64,000 bases of DNA from Aquimarina muelleri DSM 19832 (GCF_000430665.1 NZ_AUML01000026.1:1-64000); one strand, 5' to 3'; counted from the first letter of the stretch, positions 53,692 through 61,807 are shown. The notes: generated by a model from the sequence alone, not told the origin. A program made the numbers and translations.

Positions 53692-55038
53692 ATGTCGAAA
53701 CATTTTTCAGAACTAGGTATTGCAACGCCTATACAAAAAGCATTAGCCGATCTAAATATTAGTATACCAACAGATATTCAAAGAAAGGCTATCCCGATTT
53801 TATTACATCAGAAAGAAGATTTTGTTGGTTTGGCAAAAACAGGAACTGGTAAAACGGCTGCTTTTGGATTGCCGTTATTGCAATTAATTGATAGAGAAAA
53901 AACTTCGATTCAGGTAGTTATTGTTGCTCCAACAAGAGAGTTAGGGCAACAAATTTATACTAACCTGTTGTCTTTTGCTATATATACACCAGAAATATCT
54001 ATTGCTTCTATTTGTGGAGGAACACCTATTAAACCACAAATAGAGCTTTTAACTAAGACAACTCATATTGTTGTAGCAACCCCGGGACGCTTAATAGATT
54101 TAATAAAAAGAAAAGCCATTTCTATTAAAGATGCACAATATTTGGTGTTAGATGAAGCAGACGAAATGGTGACTTCACTAAAAGATGGTTTAGATGAAAT
54201 TGTAAAAGAACTCCCTAAAAAGAGAAGAACTATTTTGTTTACTGCCACAATGCCAGGTACTATTAAGCAACTGATCCAGAATTACATGTCAAAGCATGTA
54301 GTGCATGTAGAGTCTGAAATGGAAACAGTCGGCCATCAAGGAATTGACCATCAGTATGTGGTAGTCGAGCCTATCGAAAAGTTAGATGTTTTAATGCATT
54401 TTTTAACATTACATGAAGGGAAACAAGGTATTATTTTTTGCAAAACAAAAGCTGCAGTAAATAAATTAGCAAAAAACTTAGCCATTCATAAATTTTCTTC
54501 AGGAGCGCTTCATGGTAGTTTATCGCAACCTATTCGAGATAGAATTATGGAGCAGTTTAGAGAAGGCCATATTAAAATATTAGTGGCAACAGATCTGGCA
54601 GCCAGAGGTATTGATGTAAAAGATATCGCATACGTAGTAAATTATCATTTACCCGATCTTTATGAAACCTATGTACATAGAAGTGGAAGAACAGCTAGAG
54701 CAGGAGCAAAAGGGTTATCTTTAACCGTAGTGCAAAAAGAAGAAGAATATGAAATAGCTGATTTCGAAAATGAATTAGGAATATCGTTTCATAAATATCA
54801 AAAAGCAGATACGCAAAGTATTGAAGATAACAATACATTATTGTGGGCAAAAAAAGTATTTAAAACAAAACCTAACAGAGAGGTTTCTTCAGAATTAAAA
54901 GATAAAATATATACCATCTTTCATCATCTTACCAAAGAGGAATTGATGGATAAGATTTTAGCGAATCATTTAGAACAGAACAAAAAAAGTATTCTTTCCA
55001 CAGAAGAAAAACAAATACCTAAAAGAAGAAAACGTTAG
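53692..55038 (+). CDS. DEAD-box RNA helicase
   Basis: 448 residues, a complete two-lobe DEAD helicase: Q-motif IPTDIQRKAIPIL, motif I AKTGTGKTAAF, Ia APTRELGQQ, II LDEADEM, III FTATMP, V ATDLAARGIDV and VI HRSGRTARAG. The C-terminal tail ends in basic RRKR. Close to DbpA/RhlE-type bacterial helicases, but the short tail is not enough to name the target. It is followed after 18 bases by a second, different DEAD-like helicase, so the two are likely cotranscribed. Confidence 0.94.
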   Translation: MSKHFSELGIATPIQKALADLNISIPTDIQRKAIPILLHQKEDFVGLAKTGTGKTAAFGLPLLQLIDREKTSIQVVIVAPTRELGQQIYTNLLSFAIYTPEISIASICGGTPIKPQIELLTKTTHIVVATPGRLIDLIKRKAISIKDAQYLVLDEADEMVTSLKDGLDEIVKELPKKRRTILFTATMPGTIKQLIQNYMSKHVVHVESEMETVGHQGIDHQYVVVEPIEKLDVLMHFLTLHEGKQGIIFCKTKAAVNKLAKNLAIHKFSSGALHGSLSQPIRDRIMEQFREGHIKILVATDLAARGIDVKDIAYVVNYHLPDLYETYVHRSGRTARAGAKGLSLTVVQKEEEYEIADFENELGISFHKYQKADTQSIEDNNTLLWAKKVFKTKPNREVSSELKDKIYTIFHHLTKEELMDKILANHLEQNKKSILSTEEKQIPKRRKR

Positions 55039-55056
55039 TTTGTTAAAACACAACTT

Positions 55057-56367
55057 ATGGCCAATACAATCAGATCACAAGCAGAAATTCTTCAAAAACT
55101 TAATATTCATGAGTTAAATCCTATGCAAGAGGAGGCTATTCCTGTAATAAAAAATAAGTCAAATGTTATTTTACTTTCTCCTACAGGTACAGGGAAAACT
55201 TTGGCATTTTTATTACCAATCATAGATCTTTTAGATGCTGATTGTAATGAGATTCAGGTATTAATTTTAGTGCCCTCTAGAGAACTTGCAATACAGATTG
55301 AACAAGTGGCTCGTAATATGGGATCTGGGTATAAAATAAATGCTGTTTATGGCGGTAGAGCAACATCAAAAGATAAAATAGAATTAAAGCATACGCCAGC
55401 TATTCTTATTGGCACTCCTGGTAGAGTAGCAGATCATCTAAGACAAGAACGATTTTCTACAACCAATATAAAAACGTTAGTACTAGATGAGTTTGATAAA
55501 TCTTTAGAAGTAGGTTTTGAAGAAGAAATGAAGAATATAATATATTTACTTCCAAATTTATCTAAACGTATATTAACTTCGGCAACACAAGGAGTTAGTG
55601 TGCCTGGATTTGTAAAATTAGAGCAACCAACGATTATAAATTATGTAAAAGAAGGAACCTCTAAACTGGTATACAAAACTGTAATTTCTCCTACAAAAGA
55701 TAAATTAGGAAGTTTATTAAAGGTTCTAAACCATATAGGTAATGCTCCTGGTATCGTATTTTGTAATTTTAAAAAAGATATTCAGGAGGTGAGTTCTTTT
55801 TTAGATCGTAATAGAATTAACCATGGTACTTTTCATGGTGATATGGAACAAAAAGATAGAGAGCGTTCTTTGATTAAATTTAGAAATGGAACACACCAAA
55901 TACTACTCGCTACAGATTTGGCAGCAAGAGGAATTGATATTCCCGAGTTAAAATTTATTATCCATTATCAGCTTCCGTATTCTAAAGAAGAATTTACACA
56001 CAGAAATGGTAGAACTGCCAGAGTAAATGAAAAAGGAACAGCTTATATATTAAAATGGGAAGAAGAATCTTTACGGGATTTTATTCCTGAGACAGATTTG
56101 GCAGATATCACGACAAAGATGACACGTACACCACAATACTGGGAGACTTTATTTATTTCTGGTGGAAGAAAAGATAAAATATCTAAAGGAGATATAGCAG
56201 GTTTGTTTTTTAAACAAGGAAATATAACTAAAGAACAATTGGGTGTCATAGAGTTAAAACAAGATTGTGCCTTTGTTGCGATCCCACTGGACAATGCTCA
56301 AGAGCTTGTAGAAAAGTTAAACAATAGTAGGTTAAAGAAAAAGAAAGTACGAATTACTATTCTTTAA
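55057..56367 (+). CDS. DEAD-like RNA helicase with variant motif II (DEFD)
   Basis: 436 residues: motif I SPTGTGKTLAF, Ia PSRELAIQ, GG and TPGR (IGTPGRVADHL), III TSATQG, V ATDLAARGIDI, VI HRNGRTARV. Motif II reads LDEFDKS instead of DEAD; the two acidic catalytic residues remain, and this variant recurs in Bacteroidota homologues. The C-terminal 70 residues carry an RRM-like DbpA-type RNA-binding stretch (KGDIAGLFFKQGNITKEQLGVIELKQDCAFVAIPLDNAQEL), so the closest functional class is a DbpA-like ribosome-biogenesis helicase. It pairs with the helicase 18 bases upstream. Confidence 0.92.
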   Translation: MANTIRSQAEILQKLNIHELNPMQEEAIPVIKNKSNVILLSPTGTGKTLAFLLPIIDLLDADCNEIQVLILVPSRELAIQIEQVARNMGSGYKINAVYGGRATSKDKIELKHTPAILIGTPGRVADHLRQERFSTTNIKTLVLDEFDKSLEVGFEEEMKNIIYLLPNLSKRILTSATQGVSVPGFVKLEQPTIINYVKEGTSKLVYKTVISPTKDKLGSLLKVLNHIGNAPGIVFCNFKKDIQEVSSFLDRNRINHGTFHGDMEQKDRERSLIKFRNGTHQILLATDLAARGIDIPELKFIIHYQLPYSKEEFTHRNGRTARVNEKGTAYILKWEEESLRDFIPETDLADITTKMTRTPQYWETLFISGGRKDKISKGDIAGLFFKQGNITKEQLGVIELKQDCAFVAIPLDNAQELVEKLNNSRLKKKKVRITIL

Positions 56368-56448
56368 AACATAAATAATAGAATCATCTAACTTCTGGCA
56401 TCATATTTGAATACCTAATAGTAATTATTAAAATTAAAATTATTTAAA

Positions 56449-56640
56449 ATGAGTAAAGGAACAGTAAAATTCTTCAACGATGCCAAAGGTTTCGGTTTTA
56501 TTACAGAAGAAGGTTCAAACAAAGAGTATTTTGTTCACATTTCTGGATTAATAGATGAAGTTCGTGAAGGTGATGAGGTTGAATTTGATCTTACAGAAGG
56601 TAAAAAAGGATTAAACGCAGTAGACGTAAAAGTTATCTAA
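56449..56640 (+). CDS. Cold shock domain protein
   Basis: 63 residues, a single OB-fold cold shock domain with RNP1 KGFGFITEE and RNP2 YFVHISG. Binds single-stranded RNA/DNA and resolves RNA structure. Lies 81 bases after the DbpA-like helicase, and a terminator follows, so it may be read together with it or alone; I saw no promoter that decides this. Confidence 0.93.
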   Translation: MSKGTVKFFNDAKGFGFITEEGSNKEYFVHISGLIDEVREGDEVEFDLTEGKKGLNAVDVKVI

Positions 56641-56664
56641 CATATACGCTTAAAACTTTGTATC

Positions 56665-56694
56665 AAGCCTATCCAAATTTGGATAGGCTTTTTT
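56665..56694 (+). terminator. Intrinsic terminator after the cold shock gene
   Basis: A perfect 26-nt palindrome at 56665-56690 (AAGCCTATCC arms) merges into TTTTTT to 56694. Confidence 0.85.
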
Positions 56695-56889
56695 ATTTTC
56701 TATGTCTTTTTTTTAATATTATACGATTTACGAATAAAAATCTCGCATATAATCGCATTCTTTTTCTACTATATTTTCTTCATAAAATGAAACAATAGCT
56801 ATGACTATTCTTTAATTTGATTCATCAATCTAGCGAAAAACCTTTGCAATTATTTATACGCAATTATCATCCGTAAATCGTATTACAAA

Positions 56890-58050
56890 TTAATAAGCCA
56901 TAGTTACGATTTTTTCAACATCGTTGGGTGCTAGGTTTTTATGTTCGCCCAGACCAAGCCAACCACGCTCTGTAAAACGTTTTGATATTAGCTCTGCAGT
57001 ACCTTTATAATTATTGGTATATTTGGATAGTTTTGTATCAATACCTAATTCATTAAAAAAAGTTTCTGTTTTTTCTATAGCTATATGAGCTTTTTCCTCT
57101 ATCGTTCCTTCCGTTATATTCCAAACACGTTCAGCATATTGCGCTAATTTTTCTTTTTTAGCTTCAAAATTGTATGTATAATGACTTGGTGCAATAATCG
57201 CCAGTGTTCTGGCATGATCAATACCATAAAGAGCTGTTAATTCATGACCTATTGCATGAACAGCCCAATCTGTAGGCACTCCTTTTTGGATTAATCCATT
57301 TAACGCCATGGTACAACACCACATAAAATTAGAAGCTTCTGTGTAGTTTGTTGGATCTTCTATTACCTTTGGAGCAATCTGAATTAATGTTTGTAAAATA
57401 CTTTCTGCAAAGCGATCTTGCAGATAAGCACCAGATGGATACGTCATATATTGTTCTAATACATGTGTAAAAGCATCGGTTATACCATTAACAAGCTGTC
57501 TTTTAGGGATAGATTGTATTACCAAGGGGTCCAGTATAGAAAATACAGGAAAAAGCCCAACTCCTCCCATTGCTAGTTTTTCTTTTGTTTCTTTACGAGT
57601 AATTACGGCACCAGAGTTCATTTCTGATCCTGTTGCCGGCAGAGTTAAAACGGTTCCAAATGGCATTCCTTTTTTAGTGGGAGTATTGCTCGTTAAAATA
57701 TCCCAAGGAGTATCTCCTTTGTATAAAGCTGCAGAAGATAAAAACTTGGTTCCATCAATAACAGAGCCACCACCAACTGCTAATAAAAATGTAATATCTT
57801 GCTCTTTAATGATTTGTAATGCATCCATTAAAATAGCATATTCTGGGTTTGCAGGAATTCCTCCAAATTCTACAACTTCAACATTCGATAAAGCTGTTTT
57901 TACTTGTTCATAGATTCCATTTTTTTTAATACTTCCACCACCATATAAAAGTAATACTTTAGCTTTTTCAGGTATTTCGGTACTCAATTTTTTAATGGTA
58001 TCTTTTCCAAAAATGATTTTGGTTGGGTTTTTTAATTCAAAATTATTCAT
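56890..58050 (-). CDS. Iron-containing alcohol dehydrogenase (YqhD/BDH type)
   Basis: 386 residues from ATG 58050 (MNNFELKNPTKIIFG); an earlier in-frame ATG at 58077 adds a basic stretch. Landmarks: cofactor GGGSVIDGTKFL (NADP-type), GITDAFTHVLEQYMTYP (metal Asp and His), and HAIGHELTALYGIDHARTLAI (metal His pair). Members reduce aldehydes to alcohols with NADPH. It is the last gene of a minus-strand group TetR - nitroreductase - alcohol dehydrogenase, a set that suggests a stress or aldehyde response. Confidence 0.93.
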   Translation of the reverse strand: MNNFELKNPTKIIFGKDTIKKLSTEIPEKAKVLLLYGGGSIKKNGIYEQVKTALSNVEVVEFGGIPANPEYAILMDALQIIKEQDITFLLAVGGGSVIDGTKFLSSAALYKGDTPWDILTSNTPTKKGMPFGTVLTLPATGSEMNSGAVITRKETKEKLAMGGVGLFPVFSILDPLVIQSIPKRQLVNGITDAFTHVLEQYMTYPSGAYLQDRFAESILQTLIQIAPKVIEDPTNYTEASNFMWCCTMALNGLIQKGVPTDWAVHAIGHELTALYGIDHARTLAIIAPSHYTYNFEAKKEKLAQYAERVWNITEGTIEEKAHIAIEKTETFFNELGIDTKLSKYTNNYKGTAELISKRFTERGWLGLGEHKNLAPNDVEKIVTMAY

Positions 58051-58148
58051 AGCTTTTTCTTTTATTCTTTTTTTCAATTAACAACATCAGAGCAAATTTT
58101 CTAAATATGCTTTGGAAAACTAAAACTCTCCGTATGAGATTTAAAGTT

Positions 58149-58781
58149 CTATTCTATAACTGTTACAAGATCCTCTGTACTTTTTCTTACTTTAACTAAA
58201 TTTACCAACCAGTCCTCTTTTTCATCTCTATATCCTAAAGGTAATAAAACAGCACTTCTTAAACCTTTAGCTCTTAACCCTAATATCTCGTCTACTGCAT
58301 CTGGATCAAAACCTTCAAGAGGAGTGGAGTCTACGCCTTCAAAAGCAGCAGCTGCAATAGATTGTGAAAAAGCAATATATGCTTGTTTTGCCGCGTGATT
58401 AAAATTCACTTCAGGATCTTTTTGAGGATAGGATCCTAGTAATTGTTGTCTATAGTTTTCCCATCCTTCATTTTCAAAACCTCTAATTTCATTAGTAAGA
58501 TCAAACATTTTATTAATACGCTCTTCAGTATAGGTATCCCAAGCTGCAAAAACTAACAAATGAGAACAATCGGTTATTACAGATTGGTTCCATGCAACAG
58601 GTCTAATTTTTTCTTTAATCCCACTATTTGTTATAACAATAATTTCAAAAGGTTGTAAACCGCTAGATGTAGGAGCTAATCTTGCTGCTTCAATAATTCG
58701 TTCTATTTTATCTTGTGCTACTTTTTTACCATTCATTGCTTTTGCAGCATATCTCCATTTTAATTTATCTAATAGTTCCAT
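58149..58781 (-). CDS. NAD(P)H-dependent nitroreductase-family oxidoreductase
   Basis: 210 residues in the NfsB/DrgA group: KWRYAAKAMNGKKV, ARLAPTSSGLQPFEIIVI (FMN phosphate binding), QSIAAAAFEGVDSTPLEGFDP and LLPLGYRDEKEDWL. FMN-dependent two-electron reduction of nitro compounds, quinones or flavins; the natural substrate is unknown. Second gene of the TetR operon, followed by an alcohol dehydrogenase 98 bases later. Confidence 0.92.
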   Translation of the reverse strand: MELLDKLKWRYAAKAMNGKKVAQDKIERIIEAARLAPTSSGLQPFEIIVITNSGIKEKIRPVAWNQSVITDCSHLLVFAAWDTYTEERINKMFDLTNEIRGFENEGWENYRQQLLGSYPQKDPEVNFNHAAKQAYIAFSQSIAAAAFEGVDSTPLEGFDPDAVDEILGLRAKGLRSAVLLPLGYRDEKEDWLVNLVKVRKSTEDLVTVIE

Positions 58782-58816
58782 TTTTTAATTTTTTAATAAT
58801 TATTTATATGTTTATT

Positions 58817-59395
58817 TTATACCTTAATACTGTTCCATGCAGCCTGAAAAGCTTCCTCTATATGATCTTCATTTAATTGAAATATACCTCGTTGTTGCAT
58901 GGTCATTAAAAATGATAAAGGACTTATCGTATATGCATATAGTAAAAAAGGAGATAAATCCTTTATTATACCTTTATCTTTACCTCGTTGCCATAAATCG
59001 AGTAGGGGTTGCAGGTGCTTTAAGCCTTTTTGTCTACTGGTTTCGTCTATCATAGGACTATGATCGCACTGACATAAAAACAAAGCTTCATCGGTTTCTT
59101 TTAATTTAAAATCAGCAATACGTTTCCAAACGATTTCAAAACCAGTTGCAACACATAAATCAGGACTATACGTCTCAAAAGCATAGTTAGTAAAAGCTGC
59201 TTTAACCTCTATATATACTTGATTAATAAGATCTTGTTTACTTTCAAAATACAAGTAAATAGTAGCTGGAGATACATTAGCCATTTTGGCTATTTTCGAC
59301 ATAGGTGCAGCATGAAATCCGTTGTTATTTACGAGGTTTATAGTTGCTTTTACCAGAGCATCCCTCTTAATTTGGCTTTTTAATAATTTGGACAT
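58817..59395 (-). CDS. TetR/AcrR-family regulator
   Basis: 192 residues from ATG 59395 (MSKLLKSQIKRD). N-terminal helix-turn-helix: ALVKATINLVNNNGFHAAPMSKIAKMANVSPATIYLYFESKQDLI, then a TetR C-terminal ligand domain. An in-frame ATG at 59434 would add 13 residues and lie inside the palindrome AATGAACATTCATT (59426-59439), a likely operator, so the shorter form is preferred. It heads the nitroreductase-alcohol dehydrogenase operon and probably represses it and itself, with an electrophile or aldehyde as ligand (inferred). Confidence 0.92.
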   Translation of the reverse strand: MSKLLKSQIKRDALVKATINLVNNNGFHAAPMSKIAKMANVSPATIYLYFESKQDLINQVYIEVKAAFTNYAFETYSPDLCVATGFEIVWKRIADFKLKETDEALFLCQCDHSPMIDETSRQKGLKHLQPLLDLWQRGKDKGIIKDLSPFLLYAYTISPLSFLMTMQQRGIFQLNEDHIEEAFQAAWNSIKV

Positions 59396-59425
59396 AGCAT
59401 TAAATTCTGGTGTAAAAATAATAAA

Positions 59426-59439
59426 AATGAACATTCATT
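59426..59439. promoter_or_regulatory. Palindrome upstream of tetR, candidate operator
   Basis: AATGAA-CA-TTCATT is a 14-bp perfect inverted repeat, 31 bases before the preferred TetR start, a usual place for a TetR-family autoregulatory operator. Confidence 0.55.
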
Positions 59440-59570
59440 CTTTTTTATTGTATTAGTTTATATATTAATTAACATGGTAAAAAAGAAAAGATTTTTTAAT
59501 CTATATAGCGAATGGAAAAAAGTGTAAACCATTTTTTATAAAAAAACTGGAAAGAATAAGATATTTATAC

Positions 59571-59578
59571 CATATTTG
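59571..59578 (+). promoter_or_regulatory. Promoter-like box of leader module 1
   Basis: CATATTTG differs from TAnnTTTG at one base; CTG replaces TTG 21 bases upstream (59547-59549). It is followed by GCATC, the same five bases that follow the box of module 2. Confidence 0.4.
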
Positions 59579-59613
59579 CATCTTAAATTAAGAATAAAAA
59601 AAGTTTTAAGCCT

Positions 59614-59676
59614 ATGTTATTACCACTTGTACATAAAAAGGACGCTGTAAAGCTGTTTTCAAATCAAGAATATTAG
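59614..59676 (+). CDS. Leader peptide candidate 1 (20 codons)
   Basis: ATG at 59614 to TAG at 59674-59676. The product is basic and Leu-rich at its start (MLLPLVHKKDAVK). The codons AAG-GAC-GCT form the antiterminator strand. It has a preceding A-rich stretch but no strong purine ribosome site, as is usual in Bacteroidota. Translation is unproven; the claim rests on its position within the paired segments. Confidence 0.35.
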   Translation: MLLPLVHKKDAVKLFSNQEY

Positions 59677-59709
59677 GTATAAAACCATTGAAAAGATATA
59701 AAACAATAG

Positions 59710-59737
59710 AGCGTCCAAGAAATTGGACGTTTTTTTT
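59710..59737 (+). terminator. Intrinsic terminator in leader module 1
   Basis: CGTCCAA (59712-59718), GAAA tetraloop, TTGGACG (59723-59729), extended by two outer pairs (one G-U), followed by eight T (59730-59737). No full-length gene lies upstream on this strand; the neighbouring TetR gene is on the other strand. Confidence 0.8.
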
Positions 59738-59756
59738 ATGTCATTTTTTCATAAAC

Positions 59757-59852
59757 TATCCCTGTATAATAAAATAGTATTTGAAAGTTAAGCAACCTAA
59801 TTTCAATTAATTACTAAATCAGCAGATATCCGTTAATTAACGGACAGGGATA
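59757..59852. repeat. Long-range inverted repeat with a 16-bp palindrome
   Basis: TATCCCTGT (59757-59765) is matched by ACAGGGATA (59844-59852). Directly before the right arm lies the perfect palindrome TCCGTTAATTAACGGA (59829-59844). It separates leader modules 1 and 2; it could fold in RNA or bind a dimeric protein as DNA. Confidence 0.55.
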
Positions 59853-59911
59853 ATTATGCATATTTTTAAATTTAACTATCTAAAAAACAGATCTTTGTGA
59901 TTTTAATTAAT

Positions 59912-59941
59912 TTGTTTATTTGAAAAACAGATGTATATTTG
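59912..59941 (+). promoter_or_regulatory. Complete promoter of leader module 2
   Basis: TTG at 59912-59914, 19 bases, TATATTTG at 59934-59941. This is the best promoter match in the region upstream of rtcB; no perfect TAnnTTTG occurs on the plus strand between 60142 and the rtcB ATG. Confidence 0.7.
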
Positions 59942-59997
59942 CATCGCAATTAACGAATTGCATAAAAATAATAAATAACCCTTAATACCGAAGTAAA

Positions 59998-60081
59998 ATG
60001 ATCTTTATAAATATATTTTGCGATTCTCTAAAAGAACCAGGTTCTGCTATGAGAATGCTTCGGGACTTCCTTCACTACTAA
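59998..60081 (+). CDS. Leader peptide candidate 2 (27 codons)
   Basis: ATG 59998 to TAA 60079-60081. Product begins MIFINIFCDSLKEPG and ends RDFLHY. No run of one amino acid is present, so classical amino-acid-specific attenuation is not indicated; general translation speed or initiation would be the sensed quantity. Translation is not proven. Confidence 0.4.
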   Translation: MIFINIFCDSLKEPGSAMRMLRDFLHY

Positions 60082-60112
60082 ATAATAATAATCTTTATTA
60101 TATGAAAAGAAG

Positions 60113-60141
60113 TCTGAAGCCATAACGTTTCGGATTTTTTT
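60113..60141 (+). terminator. Terminator-like hairpin in leader module 2
   Basis: Arms 60113-60120 and 60127-60134 form 8 pairs, two of them G-U, with a 6-nt loop, followed by seven T (60135-60141). Weaker than the module 1 terminator, which fits a hairpin that must compete with an antiterminator. Confidence 0.6.
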
Positions 60142-60249
60142 GTTTTACACTTTGTTACATCAGTTAGGTCGTATTTTATACATATTGTACATTCAATTTT
60201 TCAGGCTAAACCAGCTTAAATATTTCGTACTTAATTTATTGAATATCTT

Positions 60250-60320
60250 TCAGGTTGAGCTTGTGGAACGCTGCCAGAGTAAACTTTTTAAAAACCTGTC
60301 AGGCTGAGCTTGTCAAAGCC
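60250..60320. repeat. Two REP-like short repeats before rtcB
   Basis: TCAGGTTGAGCTTGTGGAAC (from 60250) and TCAGGCTGAGCTTGTCAAAG (from 60299) are near-copies 49 bases apart; a shorter TCAGGCT begins at 60201. They resemble short intergenic repeats common in flavobacterial genomes. No gene lies in 60142-60407. Confidence 0.6.
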
Positions 60321-60407
60321 AAATTTCCCGAAACACATATCAAAAAAATGTCAAACAGAGAAACATACATTGTATTTCTCAAAACTGACAAACATTAAAT
60401 CATACCA

Positions 60408-61799
60408 ATGGGAAATAAATTAAGAGGAAAAGACTTAATAAAATTAGGCTTTCCTAAAAACAATAGTATTAATGTGACTTTGAGTCAGGTTAATAGATAT
60501 CAAAAGAAAATTAAAAAAGAACATATATTAACAGAAGCTAAAAAAGTTTTACTAGATCCAGAAGCATATCAAGGAGATAGTGTTTGGGGCAAAATAGCAG
60601 AGAGTTTATTAAAACCTGTAGAAGTTAAGAAACAGGTTTTAAAAACAATAAGATCACCTTTTCATATTTATGGCGAAAATGAAATTGAGGAGCAAGCCAA
60701 ATATCAATTGTTTGATTCCTTAAAATTACCAGTGGCAGTAGCTGGCGCCTTAATGCCAGATGCACATACTGGATATGGTATGCCAATAGGAGGAGTACTC
60801 GCTACAAAAAATGCAGTAATTCCTTATGGAGTAGGAGTAGACATAGGTTGTAGGATGTGTTTAACAATATACCCTATAAAAATATCCTACCTTAAAGGAA
60901 AAAAGCACCAGTTAGTGAATATATTATCCGAACATACCAAATTCGGAATGTATGAGACTCATAAGATTAAGCATGATCACGAAATCTTTGAACGAGATGA
61001 ATTCAAAACTATTCCTCTGGTCAAAAAACTGAAAGACAAAGCCTATAAGCAGTTGGGTACTTCTGGCGGAGGAAATCATTTTGTCGAATTTGGAGTGGTC
61101 AACATTACAGATATCGATAACGAATGGAAATTACCTACAGGAGAGTACATAGGCGTATTGTCGCATAGCGGGTCAAGAGGTCTGGGAGCTAATATTGCAA
61201 AACATTATACGTATTTGGCAACGAAACAGTGTCCATTACCTAAACATGTGCAACAATTAGCTTGGTTGGATCTAAATACCCATGACGGGCAAGAATATTG
61301 GTTAGCAATGAATTTGGCAGGAGATTATGCACAAGCATGTCATGATGATATACATGCCAGAATAGCAAAATTACTTGGATCAAAACCTGTAGCAAAAATT
61401 GAAAACCATCATAATTTTGCTTGGAAACAAGAGGTAAATGGAGAAGAATGTATTGTACACAGAAAAGGAGCAACTCCTGCAGCCAAAGGAGAACTAGGTA
61501 TTATACCGGGATCTATGACTGCCCCCGGGTTTATTGTAAGAGGATTAGGTAATATAAAAAGTTTGCAATCTGCATCCCATGGAGCAGGTCGTTTACATTC
61601 TCGTAGAAAGTGCAAAGAAAAGTTTACCCAAAGTGAAATCAAAAAAGAATTGAAGACGCATGAAGTTACCCTTATTGGAGGCGGAATTGACGAAGCACCA
61701 ATGGCCTATAAAAATATTGAAAAAGTAATGGCAAATCAGCAAGAATTGGTAGAAACTATAGGAACATTTACTCCTAAAATTGTTCGAATGGATAAGTAG
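60408..61799 (+). CDS. rtcB: RtcB-family RNA ligase
   Basis: GTP- and Mn-dependent ligase joining 2',3'-cyclic phosphate (or 3'-phosphate) RNA ends to 5'-OH ends. 463 residues, within family range. The catalytic set is complete: PDAHTGYGMPIGG, metal Cys in VGVDIGCRM (about 148), GTSGGGNHFVEFG, LSHSGSRGLG, ENHHNFAWKQE, HRKGATPAAKGELGIIPGSM, and the guanylated His in SASHGAGR (about 391), ending IGGGIDEAPMAYK. First gene of an operon with a zinc-ribbon protein, PrfH and a TPR protein. RtcB-PrfH pairs have been reported to repair ribosomes cut in the 16S decoding centre; this copy is likely of that type rather than a tRNA-splicing ligase. No archease gene is adjacent. Confidence 0.95.
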   Translation: MGNKLRGKDLIKLGFPKNNSINVTLSQVNRYQKKIKKEHILTEAKKVLLDPEAYQGDSVWGKIAESLLKPVEVKKQVLKTIRSPFHIYGENEIEEQAKYQLFDSLKLPVAVAGALMPDAHTGYGMPIGGVLATKNAVIPYGVGVDIGCRMCLTIYPIKISYLKGKKHQLVNILSEHTKFGMYETHKIKHDHEIFERDEFKTIPLVKKLKDKAYKQLGTSGGGNHFVEFGVVNITDIDNEWKLPTGEYIGVLSHSGSRGLGANIAKHYTYLATKQCPLPKHVQQLAWLDLNTHDGQEYWLAMNLAGDYAQACHDDIHARIAKLLGSKPVAKIENHHNFAWKQEVNGEECIVHRKGATPAAKGELGIIPGSMTAPGFIVRGLGNIKSLQSASHGAGRLHSRRKCKEKFTQSEIKKELKTHEVTLIGGGIDEAPMAYKNIEKVMANQQELVETIGTFTPKIVRMDK

Positions 61800-61807
61800 T
61801 ATAATTT

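Larger units (their letters stand above)
59571..59737 (+). ncRNA. Attenuator-like leader module 1 (short ORF, antiterminator, terminator)
   Basis: A promoter-like box, then a 20-codon frame (59614-59676, starting MLLPLVHKK, ending TAG). GGACGCT inside the ORF (59640-59646) is the exact complement of AGCGTCC (59710-59716), which can otherwise pair with the TTGGACG arm of the terminator at 59710-59731. Thus 1:2 and 2:3 pairings exclude each other. Between this module and the next, 59757-59852 holds a long-range inverted repeat. I cannot exclude an independent small RNA. Confidence 0.5.
59934..60141 (+). ncRNA. Attenuator-like leader module 2 (short ORF, antiterminator, terminator)
   Basis: After the promoter, a 5' hairpin GCAATT-AACG-AATTGC (59946-59961) opens the transcript. 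A 27-codon ORF follows (59998-60081). CTTCGGGACTTC, its codons for Leu-Arg-Asp-Phe (60058-60069), pairs with GAAGTCTGAAG (60109-60119; 11 pairs, one bulged G). The latter overlaps the terminator stem (60113-60134). CCGAAG before the ORF (59988-59993) can also pair with CTTCGG (60058-60063), giving a four-segment switch. The order of parts equals module 1, with unrelated sequence. Confidence 0.55.

Noticed and set aside
59998..60081. Amino-acid biosynthesis attenuator
   Set aside because: The 27-codon ORF lacks runs of a regulatory amino acid, and no biosynthetic gene follows.
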